Positions 26,301-33,645 of a stretch of 64,000 nucleotides of DNA are shown here, in pieces. The notes beneath the pieces are model-generated. The model was not told where the DNA came from and searched no databases. It saw nothing but the letters and a program-made list of their open reading frames with translations. Numbering within the stretch: position 1 is the first letter of the stretch; the number at the start of each line of letters is the position of its first letter. The DNA lies in contig PZPK01000015.1 in the NCBI GenBank assembly GCA_006212045.1, positions 39,295-103,294 of the forward strand, given 5' to 3'. The position numbers were made by a program, and so were the translations under genes. This DNA comes from Oleiphilus sp. Its GTDB lineage: Bacteria; Pseudomonadota; Gammaproteobacteria; Pseudomonadales; Oleiphilaceae.

Positions 26301-27024
26301 GAGCGTTGTATTCGGCCAGCCACCCTTTGAGCTTGGTTCGGTCAAGACTGAATGAGGAGAGTGCCCTTTTGGAGTCATCCCCTATTCCATTGTGTGCCCA
26401 GTTCTCGATAATCTTACACAGCATCGAGAAATCGGTTTCGCGCTTGAGCATTCCCCCAAACACTTCGTGAAGCTGAGACAGTTTGGCACTAGGTGGGACC
26501 ATTGAAAAATGGCGCTGTCCTTTGACATCACCATCGAGGAGTACTTTGCGGTATTGGTCGAAGCTGTTGGGTGTGTAATGGCGGATATTTCTAACCGCCA
26601 GGTTGCGCATAAACTGATCACGTGAGCACGGCCGCTCGATCAATTCATCAAAAAACAGTGCGTCTTCGTAGCCACACTCAATAAACAGCCGGGTCATTCC
26701 TTCTTCGGTGCTGGAGTCCGGCAGAAAGGCAACGCATCGTTTTTCGCCATCGGATAAGTACTCAAAGACAACGTAACTGCCATTGCGTGGAAGATACCAA
26801 CCACTAAACCCTTTGAGAGCCAGCTCAACGTTAGCCTTTATACCTATCTTTTGGGGCCTTTCTCCGTAGAAGATGACCGGGAGCTTGATAGCGCTGGTCT
26901 TTCCCGCTCCATTTTCCCCTGTAATGCCAATGTTGCCATCCAAATTAATGAAGTAACGCCTGCCGGGTAAAAAACTGTCTATTAGGATGATTCGTTGAAG
27001 CCCATAGTTGGATTCAGATTGCAT
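23332..27024 (-). CDS. jetC: JetC/MksB-like SMC ATPase (1230 aa)
   Basis: Walker A GENGAGKTS at about 36-44, two long coiled-coil arms (about 230-560 and 640-1000) around a hinge, and a Walker B-like VWAVDELRD near 1153-1161 with the catalytic Glu at 1158. This is the MukB/MksB type of SMC motor that extrudes DNA loops. In Wadjet systems it recognises small circular DNA. Here it is the first gene of a five-gene minus-strand operon, whereas jetABCD is the usual order. A weak GAGCGAG site precedes the ATG. Confidence 0.88.
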   Translation of the reverse strand: MQSESNYGLQRIILIDSFLPGRRYFINLDGNIGITGENGAGKTSAIKLPVIFYGERPQKIGIKANVELALKGFSGWYLPRNGSYVVFEYLSDGEKRCVAFLPDSSTEEGMTRLFIECGYEDALFFDELIERPCSRDQFMRNLAVRNIRHYTPNSFDQYRKVLLDGDVKGQRHFSMVPPSAKLSQLHEVFGGMLKRETDFSMLCKIIENWAHNGIGDDSKRALSSFSLDRTKLKGWLAEYNAHKKLLSKATPEVLKKANNAFEEFRHNSAKIDEIVTRAKSWKERLVLDLQALRENFEKEQLALQTKLEDNNDQIEEVTGQVSQIENEVNQLDSEIVRLLSMKDSYEKKIGDDYQSKLNNLETARQQLTFLRKQREMLEGEVLKLEEWYKDQQREIEKRFSADKNTYNTQISQLKSDKKDDDHARQMAHQKSLSELADRHRQAKDQLNKKLEALTLEIVTLKAAVNHPETPSNLQERLSELTAVRESLLEKERALIEDKNACLNELSTHREEYSTLDKSMNRLDQEIEDLQGEMESVQAKLNANEKSLLNFVRRHVPDWESTIGKIVRKDVLLKNNLNPILDDPASDTVFGVRISTESLPAAENFDDQHLKRELDKLLARLSQLEQQWKQVEKDQTLAYSKVEAKEKALKKIEQQLTELRPKLRDSKSQLGRLENEIAQWKEHFRAQTQAQIDEIEASQETVREELAELEASHTAASSALSQTLSEEQHKADTKFNNAHAALQKDLEELGAKEQQAKDALERTHATKLKEKDVDPAHLKQLDSEIGSTEETIRGLLELQQMVEIYQSFMSNDYSRLDALQSEVTQLRARLESTSAKKASLVTLRDQLVHQKGTMKTAWTDQNAKLNNDIVVLKGMIKESQYKTVGDIESVMVSVDMVTDTYQLKELFDESIRERDKAEEALHELLVPIKRVFTEDSNQGTSLHQYYSNNPTNTASSVGLAKLIFNYFDNELQKNDIRILRNNLNELDKLNNYVAYISSFANRIDDFSRRLNQQMMQVSSFESLENLRAETYFSLLDEDSWKDMKALSDSYKAWRDMESGSYELGEMKAELPSLELFNAIQDYVENATTQELSTDELAQFIDFKISFEDKGQPRHVKSHKLLKHASSNARSYLILVVIFVGFVNMVRGERMTPLVWAVDELRDISVKNIEKLIGLLGANNISLISACPDVDEHIFDIFDRVYDFYELDDGTTVLAENLPETIDEELALELGA

Positions 27025-27071
27025 GAAGACACACTCGCTCTAGCCGCAGTAGCATAATAGTATTTTATGTA

Positions 27072-27090
27072 TATATACTTTTTGTATATG
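27072..27090. promoter_or_regulatory. Candidate operator of the Jet operon
   Basis: TATATAC and GTATATG half-sites flank a T5 spacer, 48-66 bases upstream of the SMC start. WYL repressors usually bind inverted repeats in their own promoter, so this is the best candidate site. A second dyad (TGCATCT/AGATGCA, 27175-27191) lies further upstream. An AATACTATTATGC stretch at 27051-27067 is a loose version of the shared 15-bp element. Confidence 0.4.
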
Positions 27091-27403
27091 TTATTTATGC
27101 AGCTATTTCGAGGTGATGTCAACTCCTAGACCTCGCCATAGTGATAAAACCATCATGCACGATGATAGAAGTAATGCATCTGAAAGATGCAGTTTATGAA
27201 CGATCACAGCCCACACTAATTTTGCTATGGTCCTGTATTTATCATTCAGGTGGCTTCTGATTAGGTGTGCTTTGCCTGACTCCCCTCACCGACGGACGTG
27301 TAGCCGGACTCTGGTTATGTGTTATTTAACCTAGTGCTTGATCTTTCACTAAGAACTCGATGTAGTGGCATAATTTTTTTGGCCCAAAAAAAGGTAAATC
27401 ATA

Positions 27404-27724
27404 GTGGAGCGTATGGGTGATCTATTTGATATCGAACCTATGAACTGGGGACTCAGAGGAGACCCGTACCTATGGAAAGAAATGAAGGAATATTTTGCTG
27501 GAACCTGCTTGCCACATTCAAAACGCGAACTGGAGTCATTGGTGAGTAACGCATTTAAAGAACTTACGGGTCATCAAATATCAGAAAATAAATGCTTCCA
27601 TGTCAAACGATTTGCCCACGGAGGTATGTCTTCGGGTATGGTGTCACCGGAGTACTGGAAAAACAAAGCTATCCCTTATTTATGGTGCTTGATTAACAAA
27701 GAAGATACCATGTGGCTGTTTTGA
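27404..27724 (+). CDS. Small conserved-looking protein (106 aa)
   Basis: GTG at 27404 or ATG at 27413; AAAAAAGG lies upstream of the first and GGAGC before the second. Well-ordered globular pattern with conserved-looking blocks (NWGLRGDPYLWKEMK; RFAHGGMSSGMVSPEYW). I believe similar short proteins occur in other Gammaproteobacteria but cannot name the family. Divergent from the Jet operon. Confidence 0.55.
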   Translation: MERMGDLFDIEPMNWGLRGDPYLWKEMKEYFAGTCLPHSKRELESLVSNAFKELTGHQISENKCFHVKRFAHGGMSSGMVSPEYWKNKAIPYLWCLINKEDTMWLF

Positions 27725-27792
27725 ATTTCAGAGAATAAACGTGTTTAACGGACCGCGGGGTGTGCTGAACACCGTTTTATATTAAAGACACT

Positions 27793-28056
27793 CAAGCGAG
27801 AGTCGACCGGGTCGGCAATCGCTTGTTGTGAGGGGGCTTGCTGGCCCCCGACTGCGGCTTTAGCAGGCCGCTAAAGGTGATATTTAGTAGAGGATTTGTA
27901 GCTTGCCGCGTCGAGCCGCGATAACAGCGAAAACCTGGCTACAAATAACCAAAGCTATTTAAAGCCGCTGTTTGAAACCGAATCGCGATAGGTTTCGGAC
28001 AAGCGCTCGCAAGGCGCTATATAAATCGAGTCTTTCATGACTCAACCGGTTGAGTC
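27793..28056 (+). ncRNA. Array of consecutive hairpins (candidate structured RNA)
   Basis: Six or seven stems follow each other: CAAGCGA/TCGCTTG (27793-27825), GGGGGC/GCCCCC (27832-27849), GCGGC/GCCGC (27854-27871), ATTTGTAGC/GCTACAAAT (27894-27946), GAAACC/GGTTTC (about 27978-28000), AGCGC/GCGCT (about 28004-28020) and the 18-bp palindrome GACTCAACCGGTTGAGTC (28039-28056). It leads straight into a 34-codon membrane-peptide frame and a terminator. A structured regulatory RNA or a type I toxin-like leader would fit. No reverse transcriptase is nearby, so a retron is unlikely. Confidence 0.45.
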
Positions 28057-28075
28057 GGTCTAGTGGGTATAAACC

Positions 28076-28180
28076 ATGAAAACCAAGCTCACCATTGAGG
28101 TAAAGCTTGATGTCGCGAAAATAATAACGGCCATTACTGGTTTAGTTGTTGTGTTAGCGCATGTCATGCAGTACCTCTAA
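28076..28180 (+). CDS. 34-aa single-pass membrane peptide
   Basis: GTGGG lies upstream of the ATG. A charged N-terminus (MKTKLTIEVKLD) is followed by one hydrophobic helix (AKIITAITGLVVVLAHVM). Size and layout resemble small membrane peptides, including type I toxins. It is preceded by the hairpin array and followed by a perfect hairpin terminator, so the three probably form one transcript. Confidence 0.5.
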   Translation: MKTKLTIEVKLDVAKIITAITGLVVVLAHVMQYL

Positions 28181-28184
28181 AAGT

Positions 28185-28213
28185 CCTCCGGGGTATTGCA
28201 AATACCCCGGAGG
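28185..28213. terminator. Perfect 13-bp hairpin terminator
   Basis: CCTCCGGGGTATT/AATACCCCGGAGG with a three-base loop. On the minus strand it is followed by ACTTTT, so it can end the 28256 gene as well as the micropeptide transcript. Confidence 0.75.
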
Positions 28214-28255
28214 CATCTGTGCGCATAGATAGGCTGCCCCAAGGTGCTTGTTCGG

Positions 28256-29935
28256 TTAGTCCCACCAGTGTCTAGAGCGCACATCCAGCTCAAAGGTTTC
28301 CACCGCGCCATCCGATATGAAATCGACAAACGCATTGCCAAAGTTTTGAGCAAATATGCAGGTGCGAACGGTTTCCTCAAGCACATCAAGCCGGTTTGTG
28401 ATGAGTGCGACTACATGGTCTAGGCCGGCGGTTAGAAACGTGACCGTACCCTGCAACACCAGGCCGGCTGTCAAACATGCATCCTTTATCGTGGTTAATT
28501 CTCTAGCATATTGCTGCCGCATCTCTTCGGGGCCGTATAGGTCCAGATACAGCGCATGCTGCTTAAATTTGACTCTCTTGCCATCCGAGGCAATCTCTGG
28601 ACCGCCATATCGATACACGGTGGTCGACAGCAACGGCGTCCGTTCGGGCCGGGCCGCGATGGTGGCTAGATGGGGGCTGATCTCATCATAGTCACTTTCC
28701 GCACATTGATTAAATACCATTTCGCACTCAGTGGCCTGCTGGTGGATTAACTCAATCCTGCCGTCAAAGCTCGATGAAAAGGTGTGCAGTCCGCCATGAT
28801 CAATCAGATAGTCGAATAGATTGCTTTTTAGGCTGGTGTACACGCTCGCAGGTCCACCCATTCGAGTGCCTCCCAAACTGTTCCGACAATAACGGTAGCC
28901 CGCGGGAATGGTAATGGAACGTCTCACATGGTCTTTGGCGTAGGGGATCGTCTCACTGATCTGCAGATACTCCATATCGACAGGTCCGTTGAGATCAGGT
29001 TTGTCCAACACTTTGTAGGAAGGGAACGCTACGATGAGTTGCTCTGGTGAAGTCCCGAATGGCGCCGGCAGTTCTTGTTTGAGTGATTCAGTGCTAATCA
29101 CGGCTTTCTCGTCGATTTGAATTTGAGGCTCTACCATCACCAACACCTTGTTACCAAGTGCTCCCGCGGTCACCTGGCCACCCGGTTCTATCCTTACTGA
29201 GACCTCACCCTTGTCACCTTGATACGACAGGCGCGGGAGTGTGATTTCACCTCGATGTACGTAGTTGCTGGTGTTGGTATCGACCTCTGAATAGTCGATG
29301 TCCGATTTGATCAGCGCAAGGTAGGCCAGTGAAAAGCTATTGGTGAGTTCCCACAGGTTTGTTCTGGAGTGAATATAACGCTCGTATACGGTGCGCGCCT
29401 CTTGCGCTTCCTCTCGAGTCGTACACTCCTGGCGTTCGTATTTGCTAATGACCTGTTTAGCTGCGTTATGTTGTTGGTGCAGCTTGATGTACGCCTGATA
29501 AAACCGTTCCGGAAAGCTTTCTAGCTGGCTTATTAAGACGGCTTGATACTCTTTTCGACAGCCTTCTTGCTCTGAAGGATTCAATGCACGTTGCATGTCA
29601 CCATCGTATATCAGCCCAATGGTCGAATCGTCCAGTACCGGAACGGGATCCCCTATTTCACTGCGTAGGCGTTCTCGCGCCCGCTTCACAGTTTGGGGGC
29701 ATGTTGTGGTATTTCGAAGCATGCGATGAAGCTCTTCCCAGTCTGACTGAAACGATGGGTCTTGTGATGCATGGTGCGGAAACGGCAACGGCGTCAATGG
29801 GCCTTCTACCGGGCCAAGGGCTCCAGGTACCCACGCATTTATGTTTTGGAGTACGGCCTGTTCAGAGGACTGGGATAGTGCATGGACCGGTGTGATGAGC
29901 AAGGCTAGGATGATGACAGCAAGAGGGTGTTTCAT
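28256..29935 (-). CDS. Large exported hypothetical protein (559 aa)
   Basis: ATG at 29935 follows GGGGAAG and opens a clean signal peptide (MKHPLAVIILALLITPVHA). The frame extends 19 codons upstream without a ribosome site. The mature protein is mixed alpha/beta with scattered cysteines and no recognised enzyme motif. Divergent from an exported hydrolase gene; the two may act together in the envelope, but that is inference. Confidence 0.6.
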   Translation of the reverse strand: MKHPLAVIILALLITPVHALSQSSEQAVLQNINAWVPGALGPVEGPLTPLPFPHHASQDPSFQSDWEELHRMLRNTTTCPQTVKRARERLRSEIGDPVPVLDDSTIGLIYDGDMQRALNPSEQEGCRKEYQAVLISQLESFPERFYQAYIKLHQQHNAAKQVISKYERQECTTREEAQEARTVYERYIHSRTNLWELTNSFSLAYLALIKSDIDYSEVDTNTSNYVHRGEITLPRLSYQGDKGEVSVRIEPGGQVTAGALGNKVLVMVEPQIQIDEKAVISTESLKQELPAPFGTSPEQLIVAFPSYKVLDKPDLNGPVDMEYLQISETIPYAKDHVRRSITIPAGYRYCRNSLGGTRMGGPASVYTSLKSNLFDYLIDHGGLHTFSSSFDGRIELIHQQATECEMVFNQCAESDYDEISPHLATIAARPERTPLLSTTVYRYGGPEIASDGKRVKFKQHALYLDLYGPEEMRQQYARELTTIKDACLTAGLVLQGTVTFLTAGLDHVVALITNRLDVLEETVRTCIFAQNFGNAFVDFISDGAVETFELDVRSRHWWD

Positions 29936-30147
29936 ATTGGCTTCCCCTATGGTTTGAACTAGGGAAACACTGGCATAGTTAACAGCTGCCATCCCGCTGG
30001 TTTAATATTATGATCGCTCCAGTAGCGTAAACTACTGATTCGATATCGTGCAAGTCTGCCTAGTATTAGGCATTTGGACAGTCTTGGTGCGGTTACCATT
30101 GTCGGCCTCATGGCCGGTTGTGTCACCATATCACTAAAGGGCCGTCT

Positions 30148-31656
30148 ATGCTTCGCCAATCTCTTCGTGTTCTCTGTTTAGCGTTCGTCTTCATTATTGC
30201 AGGCTGCGCCCAAAATCAAGCCTTCCGATATTACCCCCCTGAACAATGTGGATTTGAAATGAATAGTGCCTGCGGGGAATCCTGTTTTCGCGCGATCACT
30301 AAGAACTGCGGCCGATCCATCATTGAGTACCACGAAGGGTTTGACCTGGCGTTCCTCGAGTTTTCAGAGAGAGGCAATTTGTTCAGCGGAAAGCACACTA
30401 CTGACGTAATGAATCATATCAAACGCCACGCGAACGAGGGCCCCATCGCGTTGATGGTCTACGTGCATGGCTGGAAACATAATGCCCATCCACACAACAG
30501 TGATGTTGCCGGCTTTCGCCTGTCGCTGAAAAACCTGAAGGATTCGGGATTAGCTAACGGCCGCAAAATCATTGGCGTTTTTGTAGGTTGGCGAGGGTTC
30601 TCGCATGATATGTTTGGTCTGGCTCCCTTTACCTACTGGGACCGTAAATCGGTTGCCGAGGAGGTGGGTGCCGGTGGCGTGACCGACGTCCTGATGCAGT
30701 TGGATCGTATCGATAAACAACCCTACGCCTGGCAGAAGGATATAGATAAAAACAATACGCTGCTCATTGTAGGCCATAGCTTTGGCGCCGCCATCACACT
30801 GTCAGCGATTAATGATGTGTTGATCCGCAACCTGAACGAGAGTGAGGCGACGCTAGACGATGTCCAGCAGATTGGCGATGCCGTTGTACTCGTCAACCCT
30901 GCGATCGAAGCCAATGCCATCTTTCAGCTCAAAGAATCGAGTATGCGTATTGGTGCACGAACACCGAACAAACTCCGGGCCTTGCATATCTTGAGCTCAT
31001 CAGCGGATTGGGCCACCCATTTTGCCTTTCCACTTGGTGAATCCATTTCCGGATTGTTATGGAATCACACCGATATCGAACGCGAGTACTTTGGTGAGAA
31101 GTACGTGTTCAGTGAGGGCAAGCTCGATCGCACGACCATTGGCAACTATGACAGGTTCTGGACCGGACGCTTCGTTGATAAGCATCCCAAGGAATCCTTT
31201 CTTATGCGCACGTTTAACAAGGTGGATACTTTCCTGACCAAAAAAAGAGATGACGAAGCACTTATCGGGGACGGCGAGGAAATCGCAGACTGGAAATACG
31301 AAAGCTACTGTGACGGGCAACACAAGCGGGACGGCGTTCATCGTGTGCCGTGTGCGGAAGGCGAACCACTGTCGTTCGTGTATACGCCGAAGTCTTTCAT
31401 CTGTGGGCACAATGATATTTTTAACGTCAATGTACTGGCCTATCTGGCCACCCTAATGAGTGAATCCGATCTAAAGCAGCGTCATTGGGACAGAGACCTG
31501 ACCCCGGATGAGGAGGCATCGGTCAAAGGCATGTTGGCCCGCGCGTGCAAAAGCCCTGCTGGGTTCAAGTTCGGTGAGTGCTTTCGTTTTCACCGTATGA
31601 TCTTTGAGCAGAGCCGAGATGTCGCCGATTGGGATGACCTCAAGCTTTTACGATAG
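30148..31656 (+). CDS. Lipoprotein alpha/beta hydrolase (502 aa)
   Basis: ATG at 30148 after AAAGGG. Lipobox IIAGC with Cys20 gives an outer- or inner-membrane lipoprotein. VYVHGW (about 104-109) and GHSFG (Ser211) are the oxyanion and nucleophile motifs of alpha/beta hydrolases of the DUF900-like group. The C-terminal about 180 residues carry several cysteines and are not recognised. Substrate unknown; lipase or esterase action on envelope lipids is possible. Confidence 0.75.
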   Translation: MLRQSLRVLCLAFVFIIAGCAQNQAFRYYPPEQCGFEMNSACGESCFRAITKNCGRSIIEYHEGFDLAFLEFSERGNLFSGKHTTDVMNHIKRHANEGPIALMVYVHGWKHNAHPHNSDVAGFRLSLKNLKDSGLANGRKIIGVFVGWRGFSHDMFGLAPFTYWDRKSVAEEVGAGGVTDVLMQLDRIDKQPYAWQKDIDKNNTLLIVGHSFGAAITLSAINDVLIRNLNESEATLDDVQQIGDAVVLVNPAIEANAIFQLKESSMRIGARTPNKLRALHILSSSADWATHFAFPLGESISGLLWNHTDIEREYFGEKYVFSEGKLDRTTIGNYDRFWTGRFVDKHPKESFLMRTFNKVDTFLTKKRDDEALIGDGEEIADWKYESYCDGQHKRDGVHRVPCAEGEPLSFVYTPKSFICGHNDIFNVNVLAYLATLMSESDLKQRHWDRDLTPDEEASVKGMLARACKSPAGFKFGECFRFHRMIFEQSRDVADWDDLKLLR

Positions 31657-31784
31657 AGTTAGGCGCTTAAGAGGCTGCTGCTCGTCCGGGCATTATTGCG
31701 TCGGGTCTGCGGAAACTAATTCTTTGAACGGTCTTTACACTGTAGCGATATCATTTTGTTTGCTGCCAAGTGTGAGGGCTGTTC

Positions 31785-32240
31785 ATGAATCAATTTAATC
31801 TCAGGCAAACGTTTTACCATGGATCACCAGAAGGCAGAATTGGGCGCTTTAAGCTTTCTAAGGAAGGGAGCTATGGTGCTGGTGTCTATTTTGCTGATCA
31901 TTCGTGCGCACTAGAGTTTGCGGACGGTGTTGAGCGTAATGTAACGCCCGTGAGGCTATTAGCGGTCAACCCATACTTTTATCAAGCCCATGAGGGTGTC
32001 TATGGACTGGAGGATTTCGACTCTTATGCAATTCCTCTGGTTCGGTCTCTGTTCCCTGAAGAAAGTGATGCATTGATTACAGCGGCCAAGCATCATGCCT
32101 ATGGGTATTTCGATGGTCGTATTAGGGAACGCCTTTTGGCCCGTGGACATGATTTGCTGGTGGTCCTTTACGAGGATGAAAGTTTTGAGGCGGTGGTTCT
32201 AAGTACATCCATCATTCAATTGCAGGATCATGGTGGGTGA
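31785..32240 (+). CDS. ADP-ribosyltransferase-like protein (151 aa)
   Basis: FYHGS (His12) near the N-terminus and SYGAGVYFAD (Tyr35) match the first two motifs of the H-Y-x PARP/ART fold. The final strands (DLLVVLYEDESFEAVVLS) resemble the ART C-terminal motif. No toxin delivery domain and no obvious antitoxin partner. Substrate unknown; could modify host or competitor proteins or nucleic acid. GAGGGC precedes the ATG. Confidence 0.6.
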   Translation: MNQFNLRQTFYHGSPEGRIGRFKLSKEGSYGAGVYFADHSCALEFADGVERNVTPVRLLAVNPYFYQAHEGVYGLEDFDSYAIPLVRSLFPEESDALITAAKHHAYGYFDGRIRERLLARGHDLLVVLYEDESFEAVVLSTSIIQLQDHGG

Positions 32241-32265
32241 TGATCAAGTCGCGCATTTGCCAGAA

Positions 32266-32280
32266 TACTATGCAATAGTA
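32266..32280 (+). promoter_or_regulatory. Shared 15-bp element, site 2 (perfect dyad)
   Basis: TACTATGCAATAGTA, a perfect inverted repeat TACTAT/ATAGTA around GCA, 125 bases before the 78-aa gene. The symmetry suggests the element is a protein-binding operator and not only a -10 box. Confidence 0.55.
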
Positions 32281-32405
32281 TTTAGTATTATAATGTTTTC
32301 TTGTCGGTTACTTATTGGCTTAACGCACGGCTTCTTTGAAAATAATTTCGAGATGATCGGATAGGATATACCTACAAACCACAATCAATTAGCTCGAGGC
32401 AGACA

Positions 32406-32642
32406 ATGTTTACGTTTCACACCACCGAACAAGCGATTGCATTCTCCACCACGAATGCGGAGTGTCTGCATGCGATGGAACAGGAGGCGTTACGTTGCGA
32501 AGGCGTCGAGTATGCAGACCAATGGCTGAACGGCGCCTGTCCATCTTTCATCGCCGGTTATAATGGCGAAGACGAAATGGTGGTCTGCTTTCCCTTGCAC
32601 CTGTCGCCTGAATTGTCCAAAGTAGCAGATAAGGCACAGTAA
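32406..32642 (+). CDS. Small acidic hypothetical protein (78 aa)
   Basis: GAGGCAG precedes the ATG. Acidic, soluble, three cysteines. Lies between the ADP-ribosyltransferase-like gene and the HD-hydrolase gene; a role as antitoxin cannot be shown. Confidence 0.5.
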   Translation: MFTFHTTEQAIAFSTTNAECLHAMEQEALRCEGVEYADQWLNGACPSFIAGYNGEDEMVVCFPLHLSPELSKVADKAQ

Positions 32643-32709
32643 CCTCTGAGCGATCGTTGGTTGCGTGGCAACAGGCTTTCGCCTAAACGATGGAAACACG
32701 GAGTGATCC

Positions 32710-33195
32710 ATGAATACCAAAAAACAATTAGCACTGGCAATTGATCTTGCAGTTGATGCCCACCGAGGCCAGGTGGATCGCGCTGGGATGCCTTATATTC
32801 TTCACCCGCTATACGTGATGCAGCAATGTATTTACGACCTGGAGCTGGCTGCTATTGCTGTGCTACATGATGTCGTTGAGGACAGCACCTATACCGCCCA
32901 TATGCTTCGCGACATGGGCTTTTCTGAACGCGTGCTCAGTGCGCTCGATCTACTGACCCGCAAAGAGGGTACTTCGTATGACGAGTACATTGACCATATC
33001 TCAACAAATTATGATGCGCTGCGGGTTAAATTGAAGGACTTGAATCATAACAGTGACCTCACGCGCCTGGGCAAGGTATCTCCCAAGGACCTAGAGCGCG
33101 CCGAGAAGTATCATGCAGCCTACCGCCGGCTCTGTGTCGCCCGTGATCAGCATCTATCTACCGAGCAGGTTCTACAGCTCTCGCATCTTGATTGA
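32710..33195 (+). CDS. (p)ppGpp hydrolase-like HD-domain protein (161 aa)
   Basis: His18, His32, His53-Asp54 and Asp110 (VKLKDLNHNSD) are the metal-binding H-H-HD-D residues of the RelA/SpoT hydrolase domain. The length is that of a small alarmone hydrolase with no synthetase, TGS or ACT domain. It would remove (p)ppGpp or a related nucleotide. CGGAGTG precedes the ATG. On a plasmid it might blunt alarmone-based defence or toxins; this is inference. Confidence 0.75.
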   Translation: MNTKKQLALAIDLAVDAHRGQVDRAGMPYILHPLYVMQQCIYDLELAAIAVLHDVVEDSTYTAHMLRDMGFSERVLSALDLLTRKEGTSYDEYIDHISTNYDALRVKLKDLNHNSDLTRLGKVSPKDLERAEKYHAAYRRLCVARDQHLSTEQVLQLSHLD

Positions 33196-33200
33196 CGTCA

Positions 33201-33332
33201 TTAGGCTTTGTTTTTCAATACAAGGACCAATACGGTCATACTCAGTAGGCATAAAGTGACGCCCAAAAGGTTTTCTAGAGGGCTCTCGGTAAGCAGGATA
33301 ATCGCATCCAAAAACATGTTGAGCTCGTTCAT
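33201..33332 (-). CDS. 43-aa membrane peptide
   Basis: CAGGAG precedes the ATG at 33332. One hydrophobic helix (about 10-37) ending in KNKA. It follows the 54-aa gene by 15 bases and is probably in the same transcript. Confidence 0.5.
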   Translation of the reverse strand: MNELNMFLDAIILLTESPLENLLGVTLCLLSMTVLVLVLKNKA

Positions 33333-33346
33333 ACTAACTCCTGAAG

Positions 33347-33511
33347 TCATTGCGGTTTCATGTTCTGAACGCCATTACACACAAGGGCCACATCTTTTTC
33401 TTGGATTTTTTCGGCTGCCACCATTGTCTGAATAAGCGCACCTGTTCGGGGATGGCAGACATCGCAATGATGTTTGTTAACTAGGGTGTCGGCCTTTTCT
33501 AACCCAGGCAT
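33347..33511 (-). CDS. Small CxxC protein (54 aa)
   Basis: ATG at 33511 with AGAGGAGG upstream. Contains HHCDVC and a third cysteine, suggesting metal binding. Function unknown. Confidence 0.5.
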   Translation of the reverse strand: MPGLEKADTLVNKHHCDVCHPRTGALIQTMVAAEKIQEKDVALVCNGVQNMKPQ

Positions 33512-33645
33512 TCCTCCTCTGTTCCGCCGGGCCCCTTCGCGCCCTTCCATTGAAAATTCATTCTCCCTTCGAGTGAGATGATTCTCACACAGTTAAGCAA
33601 TGCAATGGCAATAGCCATCACTAGAACATTGGGACGATTTTCTCC

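Noticed and set aside
24000..26400. Several long plus-strand frames opposite the SMC gene
   Set aside because: They lie antisense within a gene with clear ATPase motifs and coiled coils, lack ribosome sites, and read as low-complexity mirror translations.
27793..28056. Retron, group II intron or CRISPR explanation of the hairpin array
   Set aside because: No reverse transcriptase, intron domain V signature, evenly spaced repeats or cas genes are present.
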